Source of the DNA: Sandaracinus amylolyticus
GTDB lineage: Bacteria; Myxococcota_A; Polyangia; Polyangiales; Sandaracinaceae
Reading direction: 5' to 3'
Length of the DNA stretch: 64,000 nucleotides
Assembly: GCF_000737325.1 (NCBI RefSeq)
Contig: NZ_CP011125.1
Location: 2,418,001 to 2,482,000 of the forward strand
The notes below the pieces were generated by a model. The model ran no database searches. It was not told where the DNA came from and was given only the letters and a program-made list of their open reading frames with translations. Every line of letters begins with the position of its first letter. The first letter of the stretch is position 1. This document shows, piece after piece, positions 1 through 9,705 of the stretch. A program made the translations under genes and the position numbers.

Positions 1-143
1 GCGCGGCGCTCGTCGAGCGCGAGGCGATGGCGGGCGACCGGAGCGCTCATGCGGGGATCGCCGAGCATGACCCAGCCCCGCGTCCAGCGCTATTGACCGA
101 AGTTCAACAGGTGCTAGATGCTCGCAACATCGCGGAGGAAGCC

Positions 144-1004
144 ATGAGCGCGACGGCGGGCGCGGAGAGCAGCACGAAGAGGCCGATCCCGGTGCGCGCG
201 ATGGGCTTCGCGTTTCGCGAGGCCGCCGTGCCGCGGTGGTGGTTCTTCGAGAACCCGATCCCGACCCACGTCTCGAACGCGCTGAACCTGCTCTTCCCCG
301 ACGGCGAGCGCTTCTTCATCCGCTCGGTGAAGCACTACATGCACGTCATCGAGGACGACCCCGAGCTCCTCGCGCGCGTGCGCGGCTTCTTCGGTCAGGA
401 GGGCCGGCACGGTCACGAGCACGAGCGCTACAACAAGCTGCTGCAGGAGCAGGGCTACGACCTCGAGCCGTTCCTCGCGCTCTACCGGCGGCTCGCGTTC
501 GACGTGCTCGAGAAGCACGTGCCTCCGGTGCTGCGCCTGTCGGCCACCGCCGCGCTCGAGCACTACACCGCGACGATGGCGGAGAACGCGCTGAAGAGCG
601 ACATGCTCGAGCACGCGCACCCGCTGATGCGCGACCTGCTGCGCTGGCACGCCGCGGAGGAGATCGAGCACAAGTCGGTCGCGTACGACGTGCTGCAGCG
701 CGTCGATCCGCGCTGGAGCGTGCGCGCCGCGGGGCTCGCGATCGGGACGGCGAGCATCCTCGCGTTCTGGATCCTCGGGGCGCGCGAGCTGCTGCGCCAG
801 GAGGCCGCGATGGGCACCGAGCTCGACGTGCATCGTCGCGCTGCGGCGGCGGATCCGGTGCTCGAGCGCGAGCGCAGGCATCGCGCAGTCATGTTCCGCG
901 CGGCGATCGCCGACTACCTGCGCGCCGACTTCCATCCGGATCAGAAGAACGACTACGAGCTCGCCCGGGCATACCTCGACGGCATCGGCCGGCTCGCTGG
1001 CTGA
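144..1004 (+). CDS. Metal-dependent hydrolase family protein (PF10118-like)
   Basis: Predicted 286-residue protein of the bacterial metal-dependent hydrolase family, whose substrate is unknown. His/Glu clusters suited to a metal site are visible: HYMHVIED near residue 62, EGRHGHEHE near 86, EHYTA near 139 and EEIEH near 172. One hydrophobic helix (about 195-214, AGLAIGTASILAFWILGA) could anchor it to the membrane. The ATG at 144 was chosen over an in-frame ATG at 27 because GGAGGA at 134-139 is a well-placed ribosome binding site and the family match begins just after it. It stands alone on the plus strand, ahead of a lipoprotein gene. The family is reasonably clear; the reaction is not. Confidence 0.75.
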   Translation: MSATAGAESSTKRPIPVRAMGFAFREAAVPRWWFFENPIPTHVSNALNLLFPDGERFFIRSVKHYMHVIEDDPELLARVRGFFGQEGRHGHEHERYNKLLQEQGYDLEPFLALYRRLAFDVLEKHVPPVLRLSATAALEHYTATMAENALKSDMLEHAHPLMRDLLRWHAAEEIEHKSVAYDVLQRVDPRWSVRAAGLAIGTASILAFWILGARELLRQEAAMGTELDVHRRAAAADPVLERERRHRAVMFRAAIADYLRADFHPDQKNDYELARAYLDGIGRLAG

Positions 1005-1085
1005 TTCGAGCAAGTCTTCGGCAGATCATCGACGGTCCGCCACACGCTCTCGCGCCAGGATCGCACCGTGTCGGGAGGCGGTGTG

Positions 1086-1985
1086 ATGGCTGTTCGGATG
1101 ATCTCGGTCGCGTGTCTGCTCGTGGCGTGTGGCAGTGCGCCCGTCGCGCCGCGCGCTGTGGACCTCGATCGCGCGGATGGAGTCGGCACGTTCGTGTCGG
1201 TGCCCCGCGGGTTCCACACGCGCTCGTACTGGATCGAAGGGCCGGAGGGCGTCGTGGTGATCGACACCCAGTTCATGCCCTCCGAAGCGGAGCGCATGCT
1301 CGACACCGTCGAGCGCGAGACCGGCAAGCGCGTCGTGCTCGCGATCGTGCTGCACGCGAACCCCGACAAATTCAACGGCGCCGAGGTGATGCGCCGGCGC
1401 GGCGTGCGCGTCGTGACCTCGGAGCAGGTGCGCGCGCGAGTCCCCGAGGTCGACGCGCTGCGACGGCGATGGTTCTACGAGCGCTACGCGCCGGACTATC
1501 CGAGCGCGATGCCCGAGCTCGACGCCTTCGGCGACGCGACCACCGAGATCCACGCGGCGGGGCTCACGCTGCGCGCCCACGTGCTCGGCGCGGGATGCAG
1601 CGACGCGCACGTCGTGATCGACTGGAACGGGCACGTGTTCACCGGCGACCTCATCGCGCATCGCGCGCACGCGTGGCTGGAGCTCGGGCACGTCGATGCG
1701 TGGCTGGCGCGGCTCGACGAGATCGAGGCGCTGCGCCCGCGGCGCGTGCATCCGGGGCGCGGCGAGAGCGGTGGGGTGGAGCGCATCGACGCGCAGCGCG
1801 CGTACCTCGAGCACGTGCGCGCGCTGACGCGCGAGGCATCGCCCGTCGTGCCGGCGCCGGAAGGCGCGATCGACGCGCTGCGCGCGCGCATCGAGGCGTC
1901 GTATCCCGGCTACGCGTATCCGGTCTTCCTGCGCGTCGGGCTCCCCGCGGTGTGGACGGCGGTCGCGCTCGAGCGCGCGGAGTAG
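1086..1985 (+). CDS. Metallo-beta-lactamase-fold lipoprotein with variant metal motif
   Basis: A 299-residue exported hydrolase of the MBL fold. The N-terminus has a short hydrophobic stretch ending in a lipobox (LVAC-G), so a lipoprotein is likely. The usual HxHxDH zinc motif is replaced by HANPDKFNG (near residue 90); later MBL elements remain recognisable, namely SDAHVV, FTGDLI (near 186) and VHPGRG (near 222). Related NPDKFNG-type MBL proteins exist, so this is probably a distinct subfamily rather than decay. The ATG at 1086 has GGAGG at 1074-1078; an upstream GTG at 1068 lacks one. The 3' end overlaps the convergent AraC gene by 76 bp. Substrate unknown. Confidence 0.75.
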   Translation: MAVRMISVACLLVACGSAPVAPRAVDLDRADGVGTFVSVPRGFHTRSYWIEGPEGVVVIDTQFMPSEAERMLDTVERETGKRVVLAIVLHANPDKFNGAEVMRRRGVRVVTSEQVRARVPEVDALRRRWFYERYAPDYPSAMPELDAFGDATTEIHAAGLTLRAHVLGAGCSDAHVVIDWNGHVFTGDLIAHRAHAWLELGHVDAWLARLDEIEALRPRRVHPGRGESGGVERIDAQRAYLEHVRALTREASPVVPAPEGAIDALRARIEASYPGYAYPVFLRVGLPAVWTAVALERAE

Positions 1986-2743
1986 TCGCGCGGGGTCTCG
2001 CCCGCGAAGCGCGCGAACGCGTGGGTGAACGCCGACGGCGTCGCGAAGCCGAGCTCGGTCGCGACCTCCGCGACGCGCGTGCCGGGCACCGCGAGGCGCT
2101 CCATCGCGCGCAGCATGCGCGCCGCGTGGAGGTAGTCGCGAAAGCTGAGCGAGAGCTCGACTTCCATCCGCCGCGCCATCGTGCGCTCCGACATGCCCGC
2201 GGAGCGCGCCACGTCGGCCGCGCGCAGCGGATCGCCGAGCCGTGCGTGCACGATCGAGAGGGCACGGCGCAGCTCGTCGCTGCGCGGCGGCGGCAGGTGC
2301 ATCGGGAGCGGGTCCGCCGCGCGTCGCTGCGCGATCTCGATCAGCACGCGCAGGAAGCGACGACCGCTCGCGTCGCGCGCAGCCTCGCGCGGACGCCAGC
2401 GCATCGCGTGCAGGATCATCTCGCGCGTGAGCGCGTCGACCGCGAGCACCACGCAGGGCGCTCGGGGCGCCGGCGCGAACCGCGGGGCCCAGTAGATCGT
2501 GCGGAGGCTCGCGGCGTGATCGACGTCGACGCGATGCGCGACGCGCGCGCGGATCAGCGCGGCGCGCCGAGGAGGCAGGAGCCACACGCCCTCCTCGAGC
2601 TCGAGCCGCAGCGCGCCCTCGGCCGCGAAGAGCAGCTGGTGACGGCGATGCGCGTGCCACGCGCCCGCGCCGGGCGTGAGCTCGTCCGCGAGCGCGAACG
2701 CCGGTGCGGTGACGCGATCGACGTCGACGTGATGGGCACGCAC
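1910..2743 (-). CDS. AraC-family transcriptional regulator
   Basis: A 277-residue regulator with an N-terminal cupin-like sensor region (WHAHRRHQLLFAAEGALRL, then the LLPPRRAALI segment typical of AraC ligand-binding barrels) and a C-terminal double helix-turn-helix. The second HTH carries the family signature VAEVATELGFATPSAFTHAF, followed by FAGETPRDYS. The start is placed at a GTG at 2743 (protein MRAHHVDVD...), because residues further upstream are a low-complexity Arg-rich extension. It is convergent with, and overlaps, the MBL gene. Neither the ligand nor the target genes can be told from the sequence. Confidence 0.85.
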   Translation of the reverse strand: MRAHHVDVDRVTAPAFALADELTPGAGAWHAHRRHQLLFAAEGALRLELEEGVWLLPPRRAALIRARVAHRVDVDHAASLRTIYWAPRFAPAPRAPCVVLAVDALTREMILHAMRWRPREAARDASGRRFLRVLIEIAQRRAADPLPMHLPPPRSDELRRALSIVHARLGDPLRAADVARSAGMSERTMARRMEVELSLSFRDYLHAARMLRAMERLAVPGTRVAEVATELGFATPSAFTHAFARFAGETPRDYSARSSATAVHTAGSPTRRKTGYA

Positions 2744-2829
2744 CGGACGAGGGTAACGTCCTCGTCGTGTGGGATGGCGACGGGCGTGCGCGGGTGACAA
2801 GTTTCCTCTCACGCGCGGAGGGACGGGGC

Positions 2830-3900
2830 ATGCGTGGTCTCGCGGTGCTGTCGTGCGTGATCGGGGTACTCGTCGCGGCACCGCGCGCGAACGCGCAGGC
2901 GCACGGCGTCGAGCTGCAGTGCAACCTGTCGATCCGTCCGTACTTCGCGGACCCATACACCGGCGAGCACGTGCGTGCGACGCCGCAGGACTACGAGCTG
3001 CGCACCGTCGGGGATCGCTCGCACGTCGACGCGCAGAGCGACGGCTGGACCGTGCGCTCCGCGTCGATGCGCATCGAGTACGAGATCGTCGAGCGCGCGA
3101 CGGGGCGCGCGGTGCTGCGCGACACCGCGGAGCTCGCGTGTGGGCGCACGCTGCCGCACGGCACGCCCGAGGGGGTCATCGAGCTCGTGCCGGGGCGCGT
3201 GTTCTTCGGCGCGACGATCACCCACGGGCCCGACGACGCCGCGAGCTGCGGCGGCGATGGCGGCCCGCAGCAGTGGTACGTGGTGCAGCTCGCATCGCCG
3301 GCGCGGCTCTCGCTGCGCCTCGTGTCGGAGTTCGACGCGACGATCTACGTGCGCGAGGGCGCGATCGACGGGCCCGAGGTCGCGTGCCGCGATCGCGCGG
3401 CGCGGCTCGAGACGTTCGACATGCACCTGCCTGCGGGCACGTACTTCGTCGCGGTCGACGGCACGCACGCGTTCGGTCGGTATCGCCTCGTCGCGTTCGA
3501 AGATCCGGTCGATCCGCGCGCGATCGAGAGCGCACCGCACGGCGAGCTCCACGCGCGCGACGCGATCGAGAGCGAGCTCGTGCCCGCCGCGTCGCGCTAC
3601 CACGGGAGCTGCGGCGGAACCCAAGCGCCCGAGCATCTCTACGCGCTGCGCGTCGATCACGCGGCGCGCTTCTCGTTCCGGCTCGCGAGCCGCTTCGACT
3701 CCGCGCTCTATCTGCTCGCGGAGAACGGTGACGAGCTCGGATGTCGCAGCACCGTCGGGTTGCCGGGCGGTTGGCGACAGTCGCGCGTCGCGCTCGATCT
3801 CGCGCCCGGCGTGTACTGGGTCGTGGTGGACGGCGAGAGCGCGGTGGGTGGCGCGGGCACGTATCGCCTCGTCTCGCAGGAGCTGCCCGCGCCCGAGTGA
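2830..3900 (+). CDS. Secreted protein with two PPC-like beta-sandwich domains
   Basis: A 356-residue exported protein. Residues 1-24 form a signal peptide with a probable ANA-QA cleavage site. After a lead region of about 105 residues come two repeats of a roughly 90-residue module (about 130-225 and 250-350). Each has SCGG near its start, a central LRLVSEFDATIYV / FRLASRFDSALYL strand pair, and a LPAGTYFVAVDG / LAPGVYWVVVDG strand. That pattern fits bacterial pre-peptidase C-terminal (PPC) domains, which often follow secreted enzymes, yet no catalytic domain is present here. A binding or structural role in the envelope is an inference. Confidence 0.65.
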   Translation: MRGLAVLSCVIGVLVAAPRANAQAHGVELQCNLSIRPYFADPYTGEHVRATPQDYELRTVGDRSHVDAQSDGWTVRSASMRIEYEIVERATGRAVLRDTAELACGRTLPHGTPEGVIELVPGRVFFGATITHGPDDAASCGGDGGPQQWYVVQLASPARLSLRLVSEFDATIYVREGAIDGPEVACRDRAARLETFDMHLPAGTYFVAVDGTHAFGRYRLVAFEDPVDPRAIESAPHGELHARDAIESELVPAASRYHGSCGGTQAPEHLYALRVDHAARFSFRLASRFDSALYLLAENGDELGCRSTVGLPGGWRQSRVALDLAPGVYWVVVDGESAVGGAGTYRLVSQELPAPE

Positions 3901-3987
3901 CCTCGACTCGCGCGTGCGGCGATCGCTCGGCATACTCGCGTGCCCGCTGCGGCCCTTCTTCCTGATCCGCAGCGCGACGTGAACGAG

Positions 3988-5199
3988 ATGCCCTCTCGCG
4001 TGCCTCCTCCGCCGCTCGTCCCGCTCTCCACGCTGCTGCCCGCGGAGCCGCTGCTCCTGATGGGCGCGGGCCCCGTGCCGATCCCGCACGCGGTGGCGCG
4101 CGCGAACGGCGTGGTGATCAACCACCTCGGCGAGACGATGGACAAGGTCATCGCCGCGGTGAAGGCGATGAGCCGCTACGCGTTCCAGACGAACGCGGAG
4201 AAGGTGCTCGGCGTCGGTGGGCCGGCGTCGGGCGCGATGGAGATGGCGATGGCCAGCTTCGTCTGGCCGGGTCGCAAGGTGCTCTGCCTGAAGAGCGGCA
4301 CGTTCAGCGGTCGCCTCGGCGAGATGGCGCTGGGCCTCGGCGGCACCGTGAAGTTCCTCGAGCCCGAGGTCGCGACGCCGGTGAGCGCGCAGGCAGTCGC
4401 GGACGCGTTCGCGCGCGAGCGGTTCGACGTCGTGACGATCGCGCAGGGCGAGACGTCGTGCGGCCTGCTCAACGTGGAGCTGCCGCAGATCGCGGCCATC
4501 GCGCGCGAGCACGGCGCGATCGTGGTCGTCGATGCGGTGGTGACGCTGTCGACGATGCCGATGCGCATGGACGAGTGGGGCATCGACGCCGCGGTCACCG
4601 GTGGACAGAAGGGCCTGTCGTCGATCCCCGGCGTGTCGCTGATCGCGTTCAGCGATCGTGCGTGGAAGGTCGTCGGCGAGCGTCCTTCGCCGCGCTCGCA
4701 CTGGTGCTTCGACGCCGAGCGTGCGTGGCGCTTCTGGGGCTACCAGCAGTACCACTACACCGCGCCGGTGCCGGGCATCCTCGCGCTGCACGAGGCGCTG
4801 CGGCTCATCTGCGACGAGACGCTCGAGCGTCGGTTCGAGCGGCACCGCGTGAGCAGCGAGGCGCTGCAGCGCGGGATCGAGGCGATGGGCCTCTCGCTGT
4901 TCGTGCCGAGGTCGCATCGACTGAACTCGGTGGTCGCGATCACGATCCCGAAGGGCGTCGACGGCGCGCGGGTGCGCAAGACGATGAGCACCCAGTACAA
5001 CGTCGAGATCTCCGGCGCGTTCGGGCTCGACGTCGTGCGCATCGGCCAGATGGGCGAGCAGTGCCGCTCGCACAACCTGTTCAAGGTGCTCTACGCGATG
5101 GGCATGGCCTTCCGGAAGGAGGGCGTGAAGCTCGACGTCGCAGCAGGCATGGCCGCGCTGGAAGAAGCGCTGTCGGGCGAGAGCGAGTCGGTCGGCTGA
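3988..5199 (+). CDS. Class V aminotransferase, alanine-glyoxylate aminotransferase-like
   Basis: A PLP-dependent enzyme of aminotransferase class V, 403 residues, resembling alanine/serine-glyoxylate transaminases. The fold starts with MGAGPVPIPHAV; VVVDAVVTLS (near 180) supplies the cofactor-binding Asp, and TGGQKGLSSIPG (near 205) holds the Schiff-base Lys. The DAVVTLS segment replaces the more usual D-x-V-S-S. The start is uncertain: the ATG at 3988 is used here, but GTG codons at 3979 and 3940 are in frame and no strong ribosome site decides. It is followed by a convergent gene on the minus strand. Substrate pair not deducible. Confidence 0.82.
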   Translation: MPSRVPPPPLVPLSTLLPAEPLLLMGAGPVPIPHAVARANGVVINHLGETMDKVIAAVKAMSRYAFQTNAEKVLGVGGPASGAMEMAMASFVWPGRKVLCLKSGTFSGRLGEMALGLGGTVKFLEPEVATPVSAQAVADAFARERFDVVTIAQGETSCGLLNVELPQIAAIAREHGAIVVVDAVVTLSTMPMRMDEWGIDAAVTGGQKGLSSIPGVSLIAFSDRAWKVVGERPSPRSHWCFDAERAWRFWGYQQYHYTAPVPGILALHEALRLICDETLERRFERHRVSSEALQRGIEAMGLSLFVPRSHRLNSVVAITIPKGVDGARVRKTMSTQYNVEISGAFGLDVVRIGQMGEQCRSHNLFKVLYAMGMAFRKEGVKLDVAAGMAALEEALSGESESVG

Positions 5200-5260
5200 T
5201 CTCAGGAGCTCCTGCTCTCCGATTGGTTCCTGCGGTCCTCGTCGATTCGGATTCTTGCTC

Positions 5261-7462
5261 TCAGAGCGAGAGGTCGAATCGATAGGTCATCTTCAGCGTG
5301 ACCTCGTGCTCGACGACGACGTTCGTCGCGTCCCAGTCGACCTCCTCCCGCCATACGACGAACAGATCGCTGCCCGGCGCGTAGCGCCATCGCACCCGCA
5401 GGAGCCCGGTCGCGCGCTCGTTCTCGCCGTCGACTCGCCCGATCAGATCGATCTGCAGCGCGGTCGTGGGCGTCACTCGCAAGAGCCCGTTGATTGCGTA
5501 CGTCCAGAACGGATCGTGCTCGCGCAACATCACGTGATAGACGTCGGCGCGCAGGTCGATGCGCACGAACGGCCCGAGGCTCGCGGCGAAGCGCGCATAC
5601 GGGTTGTGCAGCACGCCGCCGAAGTAGGCGTTGCTCACCGAGTAGAAGAGCTCGACGTACGGGTTCCGCGCCGACGGCGACGCGACGTACGCCTCGACGT
5701 ACACGCCGCGCCACGTGCCCGCGCGCGCCGTGACACCGGGCACGATCTCGAAGTCCTCGTCGACGACGTCCTCGCGGTACTCCGCGATGAAGCTCGCCAT
5801 CCATCCCGCGTCGCCTTCGACCTCCGCCCACACGGCGCCGCTGCCGTAGAGCACGCGCCCGAAGTCGTCGCTCGCCTGCAGCTGCATCAGCGGGCCGATC
5901 TGCATGCGCCGGAAGAAGCCCGAGGGACGCGCGATCACCGGCGCCTCGAGCGAGAGCTGCGCCGCGCCCGGACGGCGCGCGAACCCGAGCTCCGGGGCGT
6001 AGCCGCGATCGACGAAGAGCCCCGAGAGCACGGGCTGCCAGATGTCACCGCGCCATCGGATCGAGGCTGCGCTCGCGAAGCCCTCGCCGTCGCGATCGGC
6101 GTCGAGCCGTCCGTCGACCGCGGTGCCCGACGCGAAGCCGTAGAGCTCGAGGCGATCCTCCGCGGTGCGCACCAGCGCGTCGCCGCCGTACGTGATGGAG
6201 GGACCGCGATCGAGCGGACCGCCGTCCCAGCGAAACGGTTGTCGCGACACGACGAACGCGCCGACGTACGACGCGCCGTCGCTGCTCGACGGCAGATCGA
6301 GCGCGAGGCGGCCTCGCGCCGCGGTGTGGTTCGCGGCGGGCACGTCGCCCTGGTCGTCGGTGAGCACGTCGATCACACCGAAGCTCACCGGGCCCGAGCG
6401 ACCGTAGAGCTTGAGCCCGCCGAGCACCGGGATCGGATCGCCCGTGGGGTCGAGCCCGATGCGTCGCGAGTAGAAGGGCACGAGCGTCTCGGGCACGCCC
6501 GCGTCGAACACGTCGAGCCCGTTGAGGAAGAAGGGGCGGCGCTCCGGGAGGAAGAGCGGGAATCGATCGAGGTTGACGAGCGCGTCGTCGAGATCGACCT
6601 GCGCGAAGTCAGTGAGCGCCGTCAGCTCGGCCCACACGTCTCCGTCGATGCGCATCAGCGCGTCGGCACCGACCGCGCCGCGGAACGCATCCGCGGGATC
6701 GCCGCTCTCCGGGGACTCGTACGCGCCGAGCGAGTAGAGCGTGACGGCGAGCGGCGCGCCGACGCCGCCGATCTCCACGCCCTCGACCACGCCGTAGTGC
6801 AGCGCGGAGAACGCGCCGAATTCGGGGGGCATCGCGGCCCAGTCGTAGGTCGCGGCGCGCGCGTTGTGATCGCGGCTCACGTTGATGCCGATCGCGCGCG
6901 GGCCCTGGGCGTCGGCGAGCCCGAGCGAGATCGCGGGGATGCGCAGCTCGGCGACCCAGCGGCCCTCGTGCACGCGCACCGCGCTCTCCCAGACCATGTC
7001 GACCTCGCGCCGGAACGCGCGTCCGTTGTCGAGCACGAGGTAGTCGAGCTGCGCGCCCGACGCGCTCACGACGAAGCCGAGCGTGGTGCGGTGATCGCGG
7101 CGCGCGTCGATCTTCACGCTCACCGCGTCGTCGTTCCAGATGTCCTCGGAGTCGCGCGTCATCGAGAGCGCGCGTGGCGACTCGCCGGGCGCGAGATCGA
7201 GCTCGATGCCGACGTAGAGCGCGCTCGCGTCGTAGAGCACGCGGAAGCGGGTGCCGACGGCGGCCCGCACGCCAGGGTGCGGCGTGCGCTCGGTGAAGCC
7301 CGACGCGAGCTCGGCGCGCGACCACGCGTCCTCGTCGAGCGCGCCGTCGACGTCGATCGGGGTGGCGCCGCGCGACGCGGCGCGGACGCGTGGTGGCTCG
7401 TCGGCGCGCGCCAGCGCAGGCAGCGCGAACAGGATCGCGAAGACGAGCGAGGCGGCGCGCAT
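5261..7462 (-). CDS. DUF5916-type outer-membrane protein with N-terminal CBM9-like domain
   Basis: A 733-residue exported protein. Residues 1-20 are a signal peptide (ALPALARA). Residues about 25-225 read as a carbohydrate-binding-family-9-like DOMON beta-sandwich (IDVDGALDEDAWSRAE, YVGIEL, IWNDDAVSVKID, WVAELRIPAISL). The rest contains LFLPERRPFFLNGLDVFD and PFYSRRIGLDP, hallmarks of the DUF5916 family, followed by alternating strands that probably form a beta-barrel and end in an aromatic YRFDLSL terminus. It lies 26 bp downstream of the dihaem lipoprotein gene and is probably co-transcribed with it. Role unknown; surface glycan handling is only a guess. Confidence 0.8.
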   Translation of the reverse strand: MRAASLVFAILFALPALARADEPPRVRAASRGATPIDVDGALDEDAWSRAELASGFTERTPHPGVRAAVGTRFRVLYDASALYVGIELDLAPGESPRALSMTRDSEDIWNDDAVSVKIDARRDHRTTLGFVVSASGAQLDYLVLDNGRAFRREVDMVWESAVRVHEGRWVAELRIPAISLGLADAQGPRAIGINVSRDHNARAATYDWAAMPPEFGAFSALHYGVVEGVEIGGVGAPLAVTLYSLGAYESPESGDPADAFRGAVGADALMRIDGDVWAELTALTDFAQVDLDDALVNLDRFPLFLPERRPFFLNGLDVFDAGVPETLVPFYSRRIGLDPTGDPIPVLGGLKLYGRSGPVSFGVIDVLTDDQGDVPAANHTAARGRLALDLPSSSDGASYVGAFVVSRQPFRWDGGPLDRGPSITYGGDALVRTAEDRLELYGFASGTAVDGRLDADRDGEGFASAASIRWRGDIWQPVLSGLFVDRGYAPELGFARRPGAAQLSLEAPVIARPSGFFRRMQIGPLMQLQASDDFGRVLYGSGAVWAEVEGDAGWMASFIAEYREDVVDEDFEIVPGVTARAGTWRGVYVEAYVASPSARNPYVELFYSVSNAYFGGVLHNPYARFAASLGPFVRIDLRADVYHVMLREHDPFWTYAINGLLRVTPTTALQIDLIGRVDGENERATGLLRVRWRYAPGSDLFVVWREEVDWDATNVVVEHEVTLKMTYRFDLSL

Positions 7463-7488
7463 GGGCGACGGACGCGCGCGGTATGCCG

Positions 7489-9705
7489 CTAGTCGCGCCG
7501 GCCGTCGAGGCAGCGCAGGTACGCGACGAGATCGTCGATGTCCGCGTCGCCGAGCGCAGCCGTGCGGCCGTGCGCGTCGCCCGGGTTGCGATCGCGGAGC
7601 ACTTCGCGGAGCGTCGCGGCCGAGCCGTCGTGGAGATAGGGCGCGGTCGACCACACGCCGTGCAGCGTCGGTGTGTCGAGGCCGGGCAGCGCCGCGCCGA
7701 GCCGCTGGCCCGAGCCGGCGCCGAGCGTGCCGACGTCGTGGAGCCGCGGACTGCCATCCTCGTCGAAGCCGCTGTCGGTCATGCGATCGCCGGCGTGGCA
7801 GTCGGCGCATCCCGTGGCGCTCGACTCGAAGAGCACGCGCCCGCGCTCGGCGGCCTCCGGGAGCGAGCCGTCGGGCGCGCGGAACGGGCTCGGCGCGAAC
7901 GTGGCGAGCGACGCCACGTACGCCGCGAGCGCGTCGAGATCCGCGCTGATCCCCGACTTGCGGTCGCCGAGCGTCGTGTCGCGCGTGCCGGTGTGGAACG
8001 ACGCGTCGTCCATCAGCCCGGCGCCGCGGAACGGACCGCGGATGTCGTGCTCGAAGTCCTGCACTTCGTCGAAATTCGCGGTCCAGTGGATCGCGCCCGT
8101 GGTGGGGAATCCGAGCAGGGAGGTCGTGTTCCGCAGTCCCTCGCCGCGATCGGTGAAGTCCCACACGCGACGATCGTCGAGCCCGTCGAGGTGGCAGTGC
8201 GCGCACGCGATGTATCCGTCGCTCGAGAGGCGGGGATCGCGGCTGTCGTTGAAGAGGATCTTGCCGCGCAGGAGGACGTCGGAGAGCGGCTCGCTCGTCG
8301 GGATGCGGACGCGCGCGAGCGCGCTGGGCTCGACGTCGAAGTCGCGCACGTCGTAGATCACGATCTCGCGCGAGAGGTACGCGTCGACGAACAGGAATCG
8401 ATCGTCGGGCGAGAGCGCGAGCCCGTTCGGTGCGAGCCCGACGTCCTGGATCGATCCGGCGAGCCGCGTCTCGAGCACGTCGATGCGCTCGACGGTGCGC
8501 GTGCCGCGGGTGAGCGCGAAGAGGTAGTCGCCGCGCGACGAGAGCACGCCTGCGTGGGTGAACCCGCGGTTGTCGAGCTGTCGGCGGCGCTCGACGTCCT
8601 CGACGCCGCTCGCGGGATCGAGGAACGAGATCACCGCGCGCATGGTCGTCTCGAACGTGAGCGGGCGTGCGCCTCCGGTGACGAACAGCCCTTCGCCGAT
8701 CGCGGCCTGGAGCGAGGGCACCATCGCGGTGGTCGCGTCGGGAGAGACGAGGAGCTGCTCCAGATAGCTCGGCACGCCGCCGACCTCGGTGTCGCTCGAC
8801 GGCTGCGGATCGTACGCGAGCGTCCAGGTCTCGACGTCGGCGCTCGTCACGTCGACCGCGGCGATCTCGCCGTGCTCGTCGGGCGAGCGCCAGCGCGTGA
8901 CGGCGATGCGCCCGTCGGGCAGCACCGAGACGCCGCGCGCATCGTCGATCGCACGAATCGAGCGTGCCAGTCGCAGACTGGCATCCTCGAGCGTGATCTC
9001 CGCGAGCATGCCAGTCGCCTGGAGCGAGACCCACGCCGAGCCGTCGGTGCCGACGACGCCGAACGGGCGCGACCCGCGCGGGAGCGCGACCTGCTGCACG
9101 GCGTCGCGCTCGAGCTCCACCAGCGCGACCGCGTCTCCGGTGCACGCGACGATCACACGACCGCGCCACGGCGCGAGCGTCCGCGGCTCGTCGCACACAC
9201 GCGCGCGACGCACGACCTCGAGCGTCGCGTCGTCGCTCCACCGCGCGAGCACGACTTCGTCGGAGTCCGGGCTCACCGCCGCGACGAGGTGATCGCCCAC
9301 GAGCGCGATCGAGCTCGACTGTCGCGGCACGTGGGTCGGCGGACGCGTGACGCTGATCACGACCCCCGCGCTGCGCCGTCGTCCGCTGGCGTCCCACACC
9401 GTCAGCACGGCCTGCTCGCGGCCCGGCGCGGCGTAGCGCACGCGCAGCACGGGATCCTCGGAGATCGGCCCAGGCGCGAGGCCACCGCCGGGCGCCCATT
9501 GATATCGCGTCGCGCCGGTCGAGGCCGAGCCGTCGAGCACGACCTCGTCACCGACGAGCGCGTAGCGCGACGCTCCCGCGAGCGCGCGCAGCTCGACCGG
9601 CGCGTCGATCGGCGTCGATGCGTCCTGCACGACGGCGGCGTCGGGCTCGACGCGCGGCGCGCCGCACGCGGCCAGCACGAGCACGATCGCGAGCGCGCGC
9701 CTCAC
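7489..9705 (-). CDS. Lipoprotein: beta-propeller fused to a dihaem cytochrome c peroxidase/MauG-like domain
   Basis: A 738-residue lipoprotein (LVLAAC-G lipobox at residues 10-15). After a PKD-like segment (about 45-115; DGSASTGATRYQW) comes a WD/YVTN-type beta-propeller (about 120-470; LSPDDRFLFVDAY). A cytochrome domain follows with two CxxCH haem motifs: CAHCH near residue 500 and CADCH near 631. It ends with a DLVAYLRCLD helix as in cytochrome c peroxidase-like proteins. The GTG start overlaps the stop of the LVIVD lipoprotein gene by 4 bp (GTGA), indicating translational coupling. Probably an envelope redox protein; electron partner unknown. Confidence 0.8.
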   Translation of the reverse strand: MRRALAIVLVLAACGAPRVEPDAAVVQDASTPIDAPVELRALAGASRYALVGDEVVLDGSASTGATRYQWAPGGGLAPGPISEDPVLRVRYAAPGREQAVLTVWDASGRRRSAGVVISVTRPPTHVPRQSSSIALVGDHLVAAVSPDSDEVVLARWSDDATLEVVRRARVCDEPRTLAPWRGRVIVACTGDAVALVELERDAVQQVALPRGSRPFGVVGTDGSAWVSLQATGMLAEITLEDASLRLARSIRAIDDARGVSVLPDGRIAVTRWRSPDEHGEIAAVDVTSADVETWTLAYDPQPSSDTEVGGVPSYLEQLLVSPDATTAMVPSLQAAIGEGLFVTGGARPLTFETTMRAVISFLDPASGVEDVERRRQLDNRGFTHAGVLSSRGDYLFALTRGTRTVERIDVLETRLAGSIQDVGLAPNGLALSPDDRFLFVDAYLSREIVIYDVRDFDVEPSALARVRIPTSEPLSDVLLRGKILFNDSRDPRLSSDGYIACAHCHLDGLDDRRVWDFTDRGEGLRNTTSLLGFPTTGAIHWTANFDEVQDFEHDIRGPFRGAGLMDDASFHTGTRDTTLGDRKSGISADLDALAAYVASLATFAPSPFRAPDGSLPEAAERGRVLFESSATGCADCHAGDRMTDSGFDEDGSPRLHDVGTLGAGSGQRLGAALPGLDTPTLHGVWSTAPYLHDGSAATLREVLRDRNPGDAHGRTAALGDADIDDLVAYLRCLDGRRD

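Noticed and set aside
114-1013. Long antisense frame opposite the first hydrolase gene
   Set aside because: Composition is Arg/Leu/Val/Glu low complexity with no domain, as expected opposite a GC-rich coding sequence. The same applies to the other long antisense frames.
5261-9499. Single 1412-codon minus-strand gene
   Set aside because: The part above 7462 is out of frame with the convincing dihaem lipoprotein gene (7489-9705) and is low-complexity Arg/Ala sequence; the true gene starts at the signal peptide at 7462.
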